NCBI GenBank assembly: GCA_000787465.1
Contig: JSYX01000018.1
Coordinates: 21,869-85,868, forward strand
DNA: 64,000 bases
Origin: Thermomucor indicae-seudaticae
Taxonomy: Eukaryota; Mucoromycota; Mucoromycetes; Mucorales; Lichtheimiaceae
Direction of reading: 5' to 3'
Below are positions 35,942 through 47,373 of the stretch, piece by piece. The notes below the pieces were generated by a model. The model made no database searches, was not told the DNA's origin, and was given only the letters and a program-made list of their open reading frames with translations. Made by a program: the position numbers and the translations under genes. Within the stretch, counting starts at the first letter, position 1; each line of letters opens with the position of its first letter.

Positions 35942-36822
35942 CTAGACAACTGCATCGACACCTGTACCGCCTAGCACTTTGGTGCTTGCATGTGGTTGCT
36001 TCTTGAGGGCTGCAATACCTGAACAATAAAAAAAGGTCAGCCATGGGGACATACAGAACGTAAAAGAATTCAAAGATGGGTACCGTAGCAGAGGAAGGCC
36101 AATAGCAAGGTGACAGCTGGAGCATTGAGCGCAGTCCGATTGATGGTATTTGATAAGAACATGACAATGGACATCCTACGCAATGATACGTATGGTTGTT
36201 AGCATAACGCAGCGATGCGCTTCTTTGGGAAGGGGCAATACTTACACTAGGTACAGTCCTGCGCGTAGGTATGAGTTTTCGAACCCTGCTACAAAGGAAT
36301 CGCTATACTGTTGTCAATACCGCAATGTTTGTTGGCATGAACCAGCGACAACTTACAATTTCGGACTGGTCGGGCAAAACTGTGTTTAGCGAGTATATGG
36401 ATTAGTATATGAGCACTGGTAGAAAGAGCACAAGCTATGTCTAACCTTGGTACATAATGGCACTTCGACAAAGACAAGAATAAAGGCGAACACCCTACAT
36501 ATGGCATGTTAGCCGGATAACTTACGAAAAGGCGGGGGAGGGTAAGAGACGCGTGTCTACTTGCCAGCCAATAATGGAGAAAATAATATTACTGATAAGA
36601 CAAATGACACCGAGGACAACCAGTACTGCAAGAGAGGCTCCGTTAAAAACTGACTTGTCTGTCATGAACACATACAAATTACTTGCATATAATGGATGCA
36701 ATGCCGAACCTTTTCAAGAAAATCGGTGTTCAGGGATTTATTAGGAACTCCCATGCGCAAGGAACTTACCATTGTGCATAAAGAGAGAAATTGCGCGAAG
36801 CGAATTCGTCCAAGATACCCAT
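35942..36822 (-). CDS. TVP18: Golgi membrane protein Tvp18
   Basis: A small four-helix protein of late-Golgi vesicles (Tvp18/calcium-channel-flower family). Eight exons: 36822-36770, 36709-36687, 36625-36565, 36494-36446, 36379-36357, 36302-36246, 36175-36084 and 36018-35942, giving 144 aa. It opens MGILDEFASRNFSLYAQW, then helix 1 (ASIILLVVLGVICLISNI), GWVFAFILVFVEVPL and CPTSPKF, the family signature. Next come GFENSYLRAGLYLVMSI and APAVTLLLAFLCYGIAALK, ending TKVLGGTGVDAVV. Two introns have GC donors, at 36686 (TAT|GCAAGT) and 36564 (CTG|GCAAGT). Both are needed to restore WFGIASIIL and IIGWVFAF, and both fit the GCAAGT consensus for GC-AG introns. It is divergent from MAK16. Confidence 0.93.
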
Positions 36823-37424
36823 AGTCAACCGCGATGCAAAGGGAGGGAGGAAGAGTAGTTTTTAAAAGTGTCCGAGAAACAAAGACGGCCAAACTCTGTG
36901 TGACACATGATCCCCAATTTTGGGCCAGATCAAAAGGGTCCCTCTCCTTGGCCAGTTGGCTTGGCTTCCCTGTTCATTCTTGGCATCCAAAAGACAATGA
37001 AGCGTGCACCTATTTTTGTACGTAACTGGCCATCTTACTTGTATAGCTTTAGTATCAATGAAACTGCACGTACAAGAAACACATAACGGGCTTTAAGCGA
37101 AACCGTATACCGCAACAATGAATTGCCGCTAAAGTAACTAATATTGATAACGAGCAAAGTGTGTGTACGTATTGCAAGAAGATACTTGGTTAAAGCTGTG
37201 CCATGAAGCGGTATTACCAATGCCAACCTTGCGGAATGACCAATGCCTTGGACAATTTCAATTCCATTGATGCGTGAGAATTCCATTTAGGGTAATTTCA
37301 GGGACGTGGCTTGCGGATACAGGAAAACATGTCACGAAGTTTTGCCCCGAAACCTCTTGTGTGGGTTTAATTTTTCTGGCTTAAAGCAGTAAAGGCAAAA
37401 AGAAAACCGTTATTACCCTATACC
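36823..37424. promoter_or_regulatory. Divergent promoter (TVP18 / MAK16)
   Basis: 602 bp separates the two ATGs. No gene is seen inside. I find no telobox or other named ribosome-biogenesis element in the half nearer MAK16. Confidence 0.45.
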
Positions 37425-38527
37425 ATGCAATCAGACGAAGTCATTTGGCAAGTCATTAACCAGCATTTTTGTTCCTATAAAGTCAAGTACGTGGCCGAAT
37501 CTGTTCGACAAACTATTTTTATTAACGGTGGCGCTTTCTGCCAGAACACCTCGGCAAAACTTTTGCCGTAACCAATATAATGTCACCGGTTTATGCAACC
37601 GTCAATCGTGTCCACTTGCCAACAGTCGTTATGCCACGATTCGAGAAGAAAAGGGTACAGTCTTACATTTTCTTTCGCTTGGCAGACCGTCAAGACGGCT
37701 GACGATCTGCACTAGGTATTATCTATCTCTATATTAAGACACCAGAACGAGCACATTCACCAGCAAAAATGTGGGAAAAGATTAAATTATCACAGAATTA
37801 CGCACAGGCCCTGGCACAGGTAATGTAACTACTATTTTCTGCAGGGTGGAGGTTGCTGACGAGAAAGGCCTCCGCAGATCGACAAGGAACTGATCTATTG
37901 GCCAAATTTCTTGCAACATAAATGCAAACAACGTCTTACAAAGATTACACAGTATCTAATCCGAATGCGAAAACTGAAGCTAAAGGAAGCGTAAGCAGCT
38001 GGAGAGAGAGAGATGTGTTGGATTGTAGATTGATCTCCTGTGGTTAGCGATCGACCTCAGTTAGTCGGCATCAAAAAGAAACTGGAACGTCGTGAGAGGA
38101 AACGTGAACGCAAGGCAGAGGCTGCGGCTCGGCTAGAGAAGTCCATCGAGAAGGAACTTATCGAGAGACTGAAAAACAAAGCATATGGTGACGCGCCACT
38201 TAATGTCAACGAAGAGATATGGCAAAAGATCTTGGATGAAGAACTTGAAGATGCGCAAGACGAAGAGAGCGAAGAGGAAGATGAAAATGAGGTCGAAGGA
38301 GAAGAAGAGGAGGAAGAAGAAGAAGAAGAGGTGTGTTCTGTATACATACATATATGGAGTACACAGGTTCTTTCTTTCAGGGATGCTGACGGGTTTTTGC
38401 GTAGATGGAACGCGAGTTTGTCTCTGATCTGGAGGATGAATCAGACGTCGAGGATATTGAGGACATGGGAGGCGAATTTGAATGGGAACAGGAAGAAGAG
38501 AAGGAATCTATACGCCAAACAGCATAA
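37425..38527 (+). CDS. MAK16: 60S ribosome-biogenesis factor Mak16
   Basis: A nucleolar factor for early pre-60S particles, partner of Rpf1. Six exons: 37425-37486, 37545-37654, 37716-37819, 37878-37990, 38048-38330 and 38405-38527, giving 264 aa (yeast 306). It opens [20 protein letters not shown]. The zinc-binding Cys pattern follows, [20 protein letters not shown], with [13 protein letters not shown]. Then [36 protein letters not shown] and [20 protein letters not shown] with [18 protein letters not shown], all diagnostic. The C-terminus is a long Glu/Asp tract and ends EKESIRQTA. The N-terminal extension and core are complete, and only the acidic tail is shorter than in yeast. Confidence 0.95.
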
Positions 38528-38839
38528 CCAGTTCATAGCATAATAATAAACAAGCCAGAAAGGCATATACCTTTGCACCGGTAAAACTCTGAGGATGTGT
38601 GACGATATATACCCATGAAGAAACTTCAATGTTTGGGTTAGTCGCCGGAGAGGCGCGCAGTGGGTCATCTACTGCTGGATTATACACAGTGTACAAGGCG
38701 GTTGTCGCTTTGCTAGTCTTTGAGCAACGAAGCGATAGCGTGACACTGTCCGGTTTATCGTACTTTGTGGATGACTTTGCTCTCAGCAGTTGTACGTATA
38801 TATACTTTTAAATTACAAAAAGAAAGCAGATATCGATAG
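38528..38839. other. Short intergenic region after MAK16
   Basis: 312 bp, 3' flank of MAK16. A 62-codon minus frame (38696-38508) overlaps the MAK16 end and is unmatched. Confidence 0.4.
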
Positions 38840-39644
38840 CAGATGCTAAGCTTTTGGTAACGGCAAGGACGGTGACCGTCCACAGAACCGAAGGAACATA
38901 CCGCCGCACAAAGCGGCCCACGAGTCCTCTTGTCACTACTACTGTCTGTCAACCCTTTGTCCAAGTCGACATAGGGACACCAGCACAGCGATTCAATGTC
39001 ACTTCAAGTATCGGCGAGTTGGTGTGCGCGTGCGGCATGTATTACATACGCCAGGGTACGCACAGAAAATAAGCCAACTTTTTCTCTTATTGGCTTTGTG
39101 GTTTGGCTGCCTTCCGCCGGATGAAACTGTTTAATGCCGAGAACTCGGAATCTTTTCGACAAGCTCCGGACGCCAAGCCGATGCGCCAAGGCGTCAGTCG
39201 GAGATTACTCTCGCCCCGATGCTTAACATTCGGATCCGCGATTTCGCGGTTCCCGACCGAGTGCTGGGGTTAGCCAGGAACAGCAGGTGGCTCTACCATC
39301 CCGCGGAGTACCAGAACGGGGACTACATAGGCTTCGAGTATCCGTTATCCGAGCAGCCGGTCGAGGTTCTGTCTGTGTTGGTCTTGGTGATCTCAGAGCC
39401 CGTCTTTTTTCCATGCACGTACTTGGAAACATGTTTGCACCTGGCGTTGTGGGGCGAAATCGATCCATCCAAGTACACCGGTGTGCTAATCTATTCCCCG
39501 TGGCGCCTCGTCCCTTTCACGGCGAGTAGTGCGGCGTCCGTCGGCGCGTTATTCCATGCAAACTTTCTGAGGATGCAAATTTGTTTGTACGGCGGCGAAG
39601 TCAGGAACTTTAGTGTGCACGTCGAGCATCTCTTGTATACGTAA
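38840..39644 (+). pseudogene. Decayed pepsin-type aspartic protease
   Basis: Shifting frames give the aspartic-protease order. A propeptide junction reads TEGTYRRTKRPTSP at about 38890. The entry strand FVQVDIGTPAQRFNVT comes next, where the first DTG is replaced by SSIG. A frameshift leads to LFNAENSESFRQAPDAKP, the SSSTF-like region, at about 39130. After another frame change come IRIRDFAVPDRVLGLARNS at about 39230 and GEIDPSKYTGVLIYSP at about 39460 (family GGVDPSKYTG). The second DTG region is not recognisable, and sequence similarity fades before a stop at 39642. Loss of the first catalytic Asp, two or more frameshifts and no second active site make it clearly dead. Parent copies of this secreted-protease family are expected elsewhere in the genome. 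Confidence 0.85.
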
Positions 39645-40022
39645 ACTCATCAATACGTCTATCGATTCCGTCTTGTCTTGGATCACTGGTGATTCTGTCC
39701 TCTCTGTATATCATGTATGATACAAGACAGCGCCGAATTGGCATGACACAGGTCCTGGTCTCCGGATCCTTGACCGCGTCATCAGAACTTCATGCGTTTG
39801 CATTTCTGTTAGAGCGATCTCTGTATGATAATCTCGAGTGAGAATGAAGTCGTGCGCCGCTTTGTTTGATGAATCAGGGAAGGTCCTGTACGCATCAATC
39901 ATGTATTGAATTTAAACGCACAGTTTGCTGCATGAAGCATTATCTTTGCGGATACAATTGTACGCCATCGAGATGATTTATTATTGTCAAAAACGAGTGG
40001 AGGATGCAAAACAGGGAGGATA
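39645..40022. other. Intergenic
   Basis: About 380 bp between the protease relic and the 3' end of the C2H2 gene. A 63-codon minus frame (39902-39711) with AHDFILTRDYHTEIALTEMQ looks protein-like but I cannot place it; it may be another eroded fragment. Confidence 0.35.
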
Positions 40023-41050
40023 TTAATCAGAATCACCAGAGAGTAGCTCGTAACCACCTTCTTCTTCGTCAGCGTCAAACTCTGGGGTATAGTAGGTTTG
40101 AGATACACTTTCATTGTCATTGCTTTCCAGGCTTTCTTCACCGATTGGTCTCTGTGGCCAAATAAAGCGAGTACTACCGGCACCGCCGTTCTGTCGATGG
40201 ATTCGAATGTGCTGATTAAGATTATCTGACCGAGAGAATCGCTTGGTACAATCAACGTAGGGGCATTCATATGCTAGAGAGATTAATTAAAGATTTAGCA
40301 ATAGCCAAATAGCTACGAGTGCAAAAGCTTACGTTTTTCTTGTGTATGTATGGACCGGTAGTGACGTTTGACGTGTTCTGATCGCTTAAACACTCTTCCA
40401 CAGTTTGGTTCCGTGCATTGATAAATGCGTCGCTCAGCGATCGCTTCACGCTTTGAAATCTTGCGGTTACGTGTTTCCAGTCTTGGAATGCCATTGGAAT
40501 GAAAGTTCGTTATCCTGCCTGCAGAGTCGTTGACAGAGCTACCGCTCATGAACAGAGCGTTGTGGTCTGGGGATGAGGGGCGTGAGTTCTCTGGTGCAGG
40601 TGCTGATGCAGACGGAGGCGCAGAAGGCAGACTTCGTATGGCACCAGCCAGAACGCCGTAGAGATCAGGATCGATCAGATAGTTATAGGACAGTCCGCTA
40701 TAATCGACAATAGCATCCAAGGGATATTGTAGGGGTTGGTGTTCCAGTATTGACACAGAGGTTGGCGAACTGTTGGCCGATCCAACACCCTGGGAAGTAT
40801 AGCAGCCGCCAATTGAAGGCGATGTGGTCACGTCAGCTAGCCAACTAGCACCATTCCACTCTGAGTCGCTTTCGCCGCTGGTTCCGCCGTAGCTGCTGTG
40901 ATGGCTCCAGGTAGGGCTGTCCGGACGAAGTGTTGGCGAAATCGATCTTGAGAACGGCTCGAGATTTGTGCGGTTATGATTCAGAGGAAGAGTTGGCAGA
41001 CTGTCGGTCGACGATGAGCTGAAGACTTCGGTTTGGTCGAGGAATAGCAT
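40023..41050 (-). CDS. C2H2 zinc-finger transcription factor (two fingers)
   Basis: A nuclear DNA-binding protein. Exons 41050-40333 and 40273-40023 give 322 aa. The N-terminal 180 residues are disordered and Ser/Pro-rich. Two adjacent C2H2 fingers lie near the C-terminus: YQCTEPNCGRVFKRSEHVKRHYRSIH, interrupted at the linker by the intron (QEK|PYECP), and CPYVDCTKRFSRSDNLNQHIRIH. The joined linker restores the family's TGEKPY-like spacing, which supports the splice. The fingers resemble the fungal Msn2/Com2 stress-response group (RSEHVKRH, RSDNLNQH), which read CCCCT elements; that is inference. The C-terminus after the fingers is acidic (EFDADEEEGG). Start at ATG 41050. Confidence 0.92.
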
Positions 41051-42948
41051 TGTGAAGACTGGAATGAAAAGAAGGAGGTCAAATACAACAGCAACAAAAA
41101 GAGTGAAGGTCCCGCTCGATTTACCTTATTTGTACGTGAATACAACAGTAATTTTACAGCAGTGTGGACTCTTTTTGCAAGAGGCTTTCAAGCTTCTTGG
41201 CAATAGATGAATTACAAATAGAACTGGGTAACGTAGAGAAGAGAAATGTACAAAGTGAAGCCTTCCTGTCTTTATCAAAAAGATTGGAACAAGCACGAAA
41301 ATGAAAAGACGAGAAGTCTTTATTTGGCTGAGCTCGATCTCTTTTTATACTTTTCGCGAATCTTGAGCTATCGTTATTTCCCGTCCAGCCTGTCTGCATG
41401 ACAAGCCGGTCTTGCATAATGTGCTTTTGCCTTGCTTGACAACTTTAATCCTCTTTTGTCGCCCACAAAGCCATGTCGGAGGCTTGGCTCCGAGAGCAAC
41501 CTGCGAACTTTGTTTGCTAATTGCTCTTTCGTTTTGATTGTCGCGTTTTGTGCCGCCAATCGGGTAGTACCAGGCTTTGCTCTTGTCCTACCAGCATGGC
41601 CATGGCCTTAGCGAGATAATGCCCCGCGGAGATGAGAAATCAAGCATGCAATGTCATGCGTGAAGCACAAACCAAGAGTACGCATGACAAAGAAAGAATT
41701 TCTGTCCACTTCACACACGGCAGCTTCTCCCGAAATGAAAAAGATGCGCACAGACTTGCCCTCATTTGCATACATATCGGGACAAAATAACGCTGATGAG
41801 CTGGACAATGACAGTATTCTGCTCTTAGACTACGGCCTGGAAGGAAGCTTCCGAGCTCTTCCGGTCCATCAACGCAACTTTGTACGACACAGAAATAGAA
41901 AGAAAAAAGTAGCGCTAATCCTTTCATTTCATTATAGCGCATACACAATATAGTAAGCCAAAAAAAGTAGTTTCTTAAAACGTCCAGGTCAGTCTTGTGC
42001 TCGAGCCGCCAGTGTGTAACTCTCTGCCTTGCGTCGTTGTTAAGAGGGTACAATCAAATGCAGAGAACACTCCGATGCTCCAGTCCAGATCATACTCGCA
42101 AACTCAGTTGCAGCAGTTGGGACGCTGAGAAAGACACACAAGAGCTTGTGTTTGATGGCCGGTTTGGTAAGATTAATGCTTTTCGCAGTTAGTACCTCCC
42201 AACAGATCCGTCTTCAAGCAACAAATGAGACGCTTGTTCAATCGATATTACCATTAATGTCTGTTCCGTCTGAAGCAATGCTGTCTAAATCAGTACCAGG
42301 ATTCTGATCAGGACGGGAAGTTCAGCATATACAAAACGTTCATAATAGGACGGAACCCGGTAAAGAATTACTAAACATGAAAATCCGCGACAAAGAGAGA
42401 GCTGGCAGAGATGGATACATATAATGAATTCAAGTATGTACCACGAATATGCTATTCAAGAAACATACAAAAGACTGAAGCTTTTGCCGCTCTTTCATCC
42501 AGAAAATCAAGCGTATTTTTATTGTTCTTGATCGTCAAATATTGACACTGGAATGGGTTTCTTCGTTCAATGCAAGTGTATGTAACACGAAAAATCAGGA
42601 TCAACGTATCGTGTTCCTATGGCTCTAAAAGCGTAGAGTAAGGCCAGGATTTCTGCAGCGTGATCACTTTGCGGGAATCAATAACCGCGAGGTTGGCAAG
42701 CATGCATTGCAAGACTGTCCTGCAAAGAAGCAGCTGCAAGTAGTCAGCAATATGTGATCAGTGATCGACAGTCATGACCTGTCTGTGCGACTGTCATGCT
42801 TGTTGATAAGCATGCGCAACTATGTCACGGGCTTGTTTTTTTACATTCTTTGTGCATAGAAGCTGTACAGTGTTCAAACGAGTTTTTATTATCATGATCA
42901 TGTTATTGTTATCATTAGATTGCAGCCGGTAAAAAGAAACTCAAATCG
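41051..42948. other. Gene-free 1.9 kb between C2H2 and LMBD1 genes
   Basis: No supported gene. Overlapping frames at 42053-41640 (minus) and 41651-41953 (plus) have no recognisable content. The left part should include the C2H2 gene promoter, the right part the 3' flank of the LMBD1 gene. Confidence 0.4.
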
Positions 42949-45219
42949 TCATGAACGACTTTCGGTGCTGTCGTAGTGTCTTCGGCTCCTGCGCTCCAAC
43001 AGGCCCTGTTGTTCTTGGTCGTTTTGCGCATCTACATCGGCAGATTCCATGTCTACATTATCTCGAGGACGGCGGAAGACAGCAATAATGAAGCCCAGGA
43101 CGAAGACAACCAAGAATGCCCACTGCGAGTAATAAAAGGCGATACCGAAAAATGGAGTATTAATTATGATACGATCGATCAAGGTCGATGAAATCGTTGG
43201 TGTGCAGATTTCTAGACTCAGAGATTCGTTGAGTATATGCAAATGACCCTGTCACCACAAACTCTTTTATTTTACCTGTGGGTGCATAAATGTCGCACGG
43301 AACGATGGCTTCCCTCTGTTCACTACAGTCCCGCTGTCCGCCTTCTGTATAATTACACTGCTTTGCATACTAAGTCTCAGTTCCATTAGCCAGCTTAGAC
43401 GTTCCACTCACATAAACTTGGCTTCCGAAATGTGCATATCCAGGAGCTACTACTGCTGTCAAAGAATAGTTGAGAGCAAGCAGACCCAGCGTGAGTAGGA
43501 TCGTCGAGAACAGTAGGCCTTGTGGCATCGTAGCCGCTTTTCGAATCCGAAAGAGAGATACCCACAGGAACCGCACCCCAATCGTAATGACCCCTGACAT
43601 TGTAGCCAGGAAGAAGTAGACAATCAACAAGACCATAAAAATATAGTCAAGCGGAAAGACCTATAGAATGATAGTCCATACCAGACCTTTTAGCTCGTAT
43701 ACTTATGACAATTTACCTTGGCCAACTTGATAAAGATAAAGTTGACAGGATTGAATAAGTCTGGATGACTGATGATATAGCCGCATCTGTGTCCGCATAC
43801 AGAAAACGTGATCTTATCCACGCTGCCAGACAAGTTTCTCTTAGAACCATTCTCGATCTGCATACCCATCAGTGTCGCACTCACATAGTCAAGAAAATCG
43901 ATGCAATCACTACAAGGGTTAATGCGAGCAAGGCAAACCCTAAAAGAACCTGTGCGCCCATTTATACCTTGAATGACTATGATCTCTACCTTTATAAAAC
44001 ATACCTCAAAGGGCCGTAACATGGATGTGACTCGATGCCAGACACCAGCTTGGTCCTCTCTTATTGTCTGGAGGCGGCGCGTCAGAATTCTGGGAAATGC
44101 AGGTACGACATCAGAATATAGTCTGCAGCTAATTAACATTCCATTTGAGTTTACCTTTCCTCGTCCTCCAAATTCTCCAGATCACGTTGGTCGCGCGTTG
44201 TCAATGTCTTGCTAGAACCAGCATACTTTGACTCGATGGCACGTCGTCGTTCTCGTACGACAGCCAAACGAGTATTAACGTCTTCATTTTCGGCCTCCAG
44301 CTTTCGACGACCCTTGATCATGTTAAAGGGAAGTATGGACAGACCGGGTGCCTGGAGTTTGAAGGCAGCTCAGCGGTTAACGTTCTCCACAACATACATT
44401 GCACGACTTACGGTGTAGACGATAAAGACGACCATACCGAGTAGAAATAGACATGCAACGACAAATGAGATTGACTTTTCGCCGTCTATCCAAACAACAA
44501 GTTGTCACCATCGTCGTTGTCGAAAGCGGATGATCAATCCTTACTGCTTTCGGTCAGTAACTTTTCGAACCAATCCAGGTCCAACTTGGGAGGTCGGGAG
44601 CTTGGCTTGACAAACAAACCACACAGAAAGAGCAGAATACAGATGACGACGAAAAAAGACGTGTATTTCAATGCACCAAATATGCGGTCCTTCACACTTT
44701 GAGTTTCCTCGTCATCGTATTCCTCATAGTAGAAGTAGGCAAACGGAATGACAAAGAAACTGAAAAGCGCAATCAGTCCGTAACAAACTGCAAAAAACCG
44801 ACTCGCTTAGAGAACTTTGCTTAAACGGTTATCGTTTACTACTCCTTGATCCGCCATCATACCGTAATACACGATCTGCACAGTTGTTGTCATCCAGTAT
44901 ATAGTGTCTGGGTCAGCCCATGATTTCTTTAGACCAGTGTCTTGATCAACAGTCGACGAGACCAAAAAGATATCGACGGGCAATAGTGCCAAAGTACAGA
45001 AGATAAGAGCAAGTCCAAGGATCGTCACAACAGTAGCAAATGGCTCGGATTCATACTTGTGCTGGTAATGTCGCGTGAATGCCACGCTAAATACCAAAAG
45101 TGTCTACATACACATTTGCGTCAACATCAGAATCAGCAAACACATGCATACTTCCCCAAACAACTTACTGCCGATATGATACCGTAGACCGTCCACGCTA
45201 TTCCGATCACAGCAGGCAT
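42949..45219 (-). CDS. LMBR1-domain protein, lysosomal/vacuolar cobalamin transporter homologue
   Basis: A multispan membrane protein of the LMBD1 family. In animals LMBD1 exports cobalamin from lysosomes; the role in a fungus is not known. The start is the ATG at 45219 (MPAVIGIAWTVYGIISA), joined to TLLVFSVAFTRHYQHKYES and LALLPVDIFLVSSTVDQDTG, the LMBD1 signature (DVFLVSS). Further exons encode ADPDTIYWMTTTVQIVYYG, a central basic/coiled loop containing ILTRRLQTIREDQAG, then the late membrane segments MVLLIVYFFLATMSGVITIG and LLFSTILLTLGLLALNYSL. It ends with an acidic cytosolic tail (ERRSRRHYDSTESRS). At least nine or ten introns; I did not sum every exon. The length is about 540-560 aa, as in the family. 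Confidence 0.88.
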
Positions 45220-47373
45220 AATAGACAATAGTGTTCGCACGCGGAGCAACTGAGAAACAAGGTGTCCTTTCATGCAGATGGCCTGTTACGACTCCGCAAA
45301 GCAATTTCGTTGTCATGACATCATGCCACCTTTTCCTTTGTACATGTAATCTGCCGGAACGGCAAAGGTTCATTTGCAAGAGTCATCTTCTGTTTCGATA
45401 GGACCCGCTTTTCTTTTGCGTAGAGGAATATAGCAGAACTTTGATTGTCTTTATGCGTTCATATCTCAATAAACCTCGTTTTCTTTATAGCTTTTTGGGT
45501 AAATGCACATGATAACACGTGCTATAAATATTTAACATAGAGGTTCTAGATAGATTATATTAAGTCTAGCATGCTTATTTTACGCTTATACACAGCATCT
45601 TGTATTTTATATCATCCGTCCTGATCAAGCCACATTGCTATAAACCACAGTTCCCGCTCCAAAATTCTCATGTAGCAGTTCGACAAGGGTTAGTCATTAC
45701 TCTAGCTTGACCAGATAGTGTACTATTGTTGTATCCAAGCTTGCTTTGGCAACAGGTACATACAATGGACACGGACTTGTACCTGGGACAGAGGGGCACA
45801 GGGATTGGATATGTATTTTCCGTGGAATGATCCTATAACTGTCTTTCATTGATTCAGGAATATTGGACATACCACAGCAAGTTGCCTAAAACAAGCCGAC
45901 ACACCCCTGCCATATAAAAAGTGTAAAGAGAGTGTGGAATTGGACATAAGTGAATATCTCTCGGTTCACTGATTTCGTGGTCGTTTTTTTGATTTTTCAG
46001 TTAGATACCTACCTTTCTCTAGTAATAACTTGGATTGCTGACATAACAGGGTGCAACATGCCTAACACGGTCAGTTCAGGAATAGGCTTTGCCATGACTG
46101 CTCCAGAAAAGAGGCGCGAGTTATCAGTAGTAAAGCTGTTCTCTAGGCTAGGCTGGGCTAGGCTGGGCTAGGCTAAGCAAGGCTAGGCAAGACTAGACTA
46201 GAGAAGACTAGGGTATAAAGTATAAAGTTGGTTTGGGTATAAGCGACGCATTACAGGCATTAGCCCCATTTACGTAAACTTTCTCCAAAGAGATAGATGA
46301 CAGCCTGCTGGTCATCATCTCTCCCTATTGTTTTATAGTGATGATTAATTTACTGATCACTGAGTCTTGGGCGAGAATTATGAAATAGCCAGCCGCAATC
46401 GCGTACGCTTGAAACATTACAAAGTACAAGCTGTTCACTTGCCTTTTTTTCTTTCTAGTTGTGGACGCCGGGGCCATGCAGCCGAGGGGATCTCCTTTGT
46501 TCTCGCTGACAACGCCAGATTAAAGAGTATCATTTGTAGAGTGCTCCGTGAAGCTCATGTTTGCATCAGTCATCTGTCTTCTTTTCTTCTTGGGTTGGAC
46601 GGTCCGGAAGGACCAGGTGGGAAAACATTCAGCTTAACGACAAGTTAGTTTCGTTAAACAGTAAAAAACTCGACGCCTCATTTCGATTTTACTGTCCAGC
46701 CTCCCTTCATTGGACTCACAAGCGAGGGTTCATCCTCTACCTATGGCTTCCCCTGGGAAGGAACTTCGGTAAGATCACTGACCAGCATGCATCAGAAATC
46801 TGAATGCTCCAGGAGAAGTTGGTTACCATGCTGCATATGGTTGTGTGCGCACCTTTTGAAGGTGAAGCGCACATATGCGGAACCAGTTCTGGACACCTAC
46901 TACTACATGGCAAGCCAAGTAGGCATCATCCGGCTCGCCGGAGCATACCCGAGACTAACCCGTAGCCTGAGGAATGGCCCCACACAATAACTGCCTTGCA
47001 CATCCAGCTCTTCAAGCTTACCTATTAGTACCCAAGCCGCCACGCAGTACAGGAATTCACACTCAGAGTGAACCCAATAAACAGTGAACAAAAAGAAAAA
47101 GACGGACAAACTTGGCCTTTTTATAGCTTTTTTCCTGGAGCCGATAGAGTATTCAATTTCAGCTCGTTTGTCTGCACGACTTTCACATGGTTTGGAACAG
47201 GAAAATTGATATTGCGTAATGACAAACAAGGTTACGCGCTTCAACCGGGCACGTCATTACGTAATTACTCCTAAAAGAACTTGCGCTTTGTTTAGCAGTC
47301 GCCATAGCAAGCAAAACGGAAGGAGTTGACCAGCTTGAGGCAGGTATTTGCGCCACAATGCGTGAGCTTTCGT
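45220..47373. other. Gene-free 2.1 kb with minisatellite
   Basis: No supported gene. Positions 46143-46210 hold a GGCTA-type minisatellite. Plus-strand frames at 46367-46990 overlap without recognisable content. The far right is the DOP1 3' flank. Confidence 0.45.
46143..46210. repeat. GGCTA / GGCTGGGCTA minisatellite
   Basis: A degenerating tandem array of the 5-mer AGGCT/GGCTA with a 10-mer variant (GGCTGGGCTA) at its left end, fading into GACTA units on the right. It lies in a gene-free stretch. The gradient from clean to degenerate units suggests replication slippage plus point mutation. Confidence 0.85.

Noticed and set aside
41640..42053. 137-codon minus frame between the C2H2 and LMBD1 genes
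   Set aside because: No family signature, and an overlapping plus frame of equal quality.
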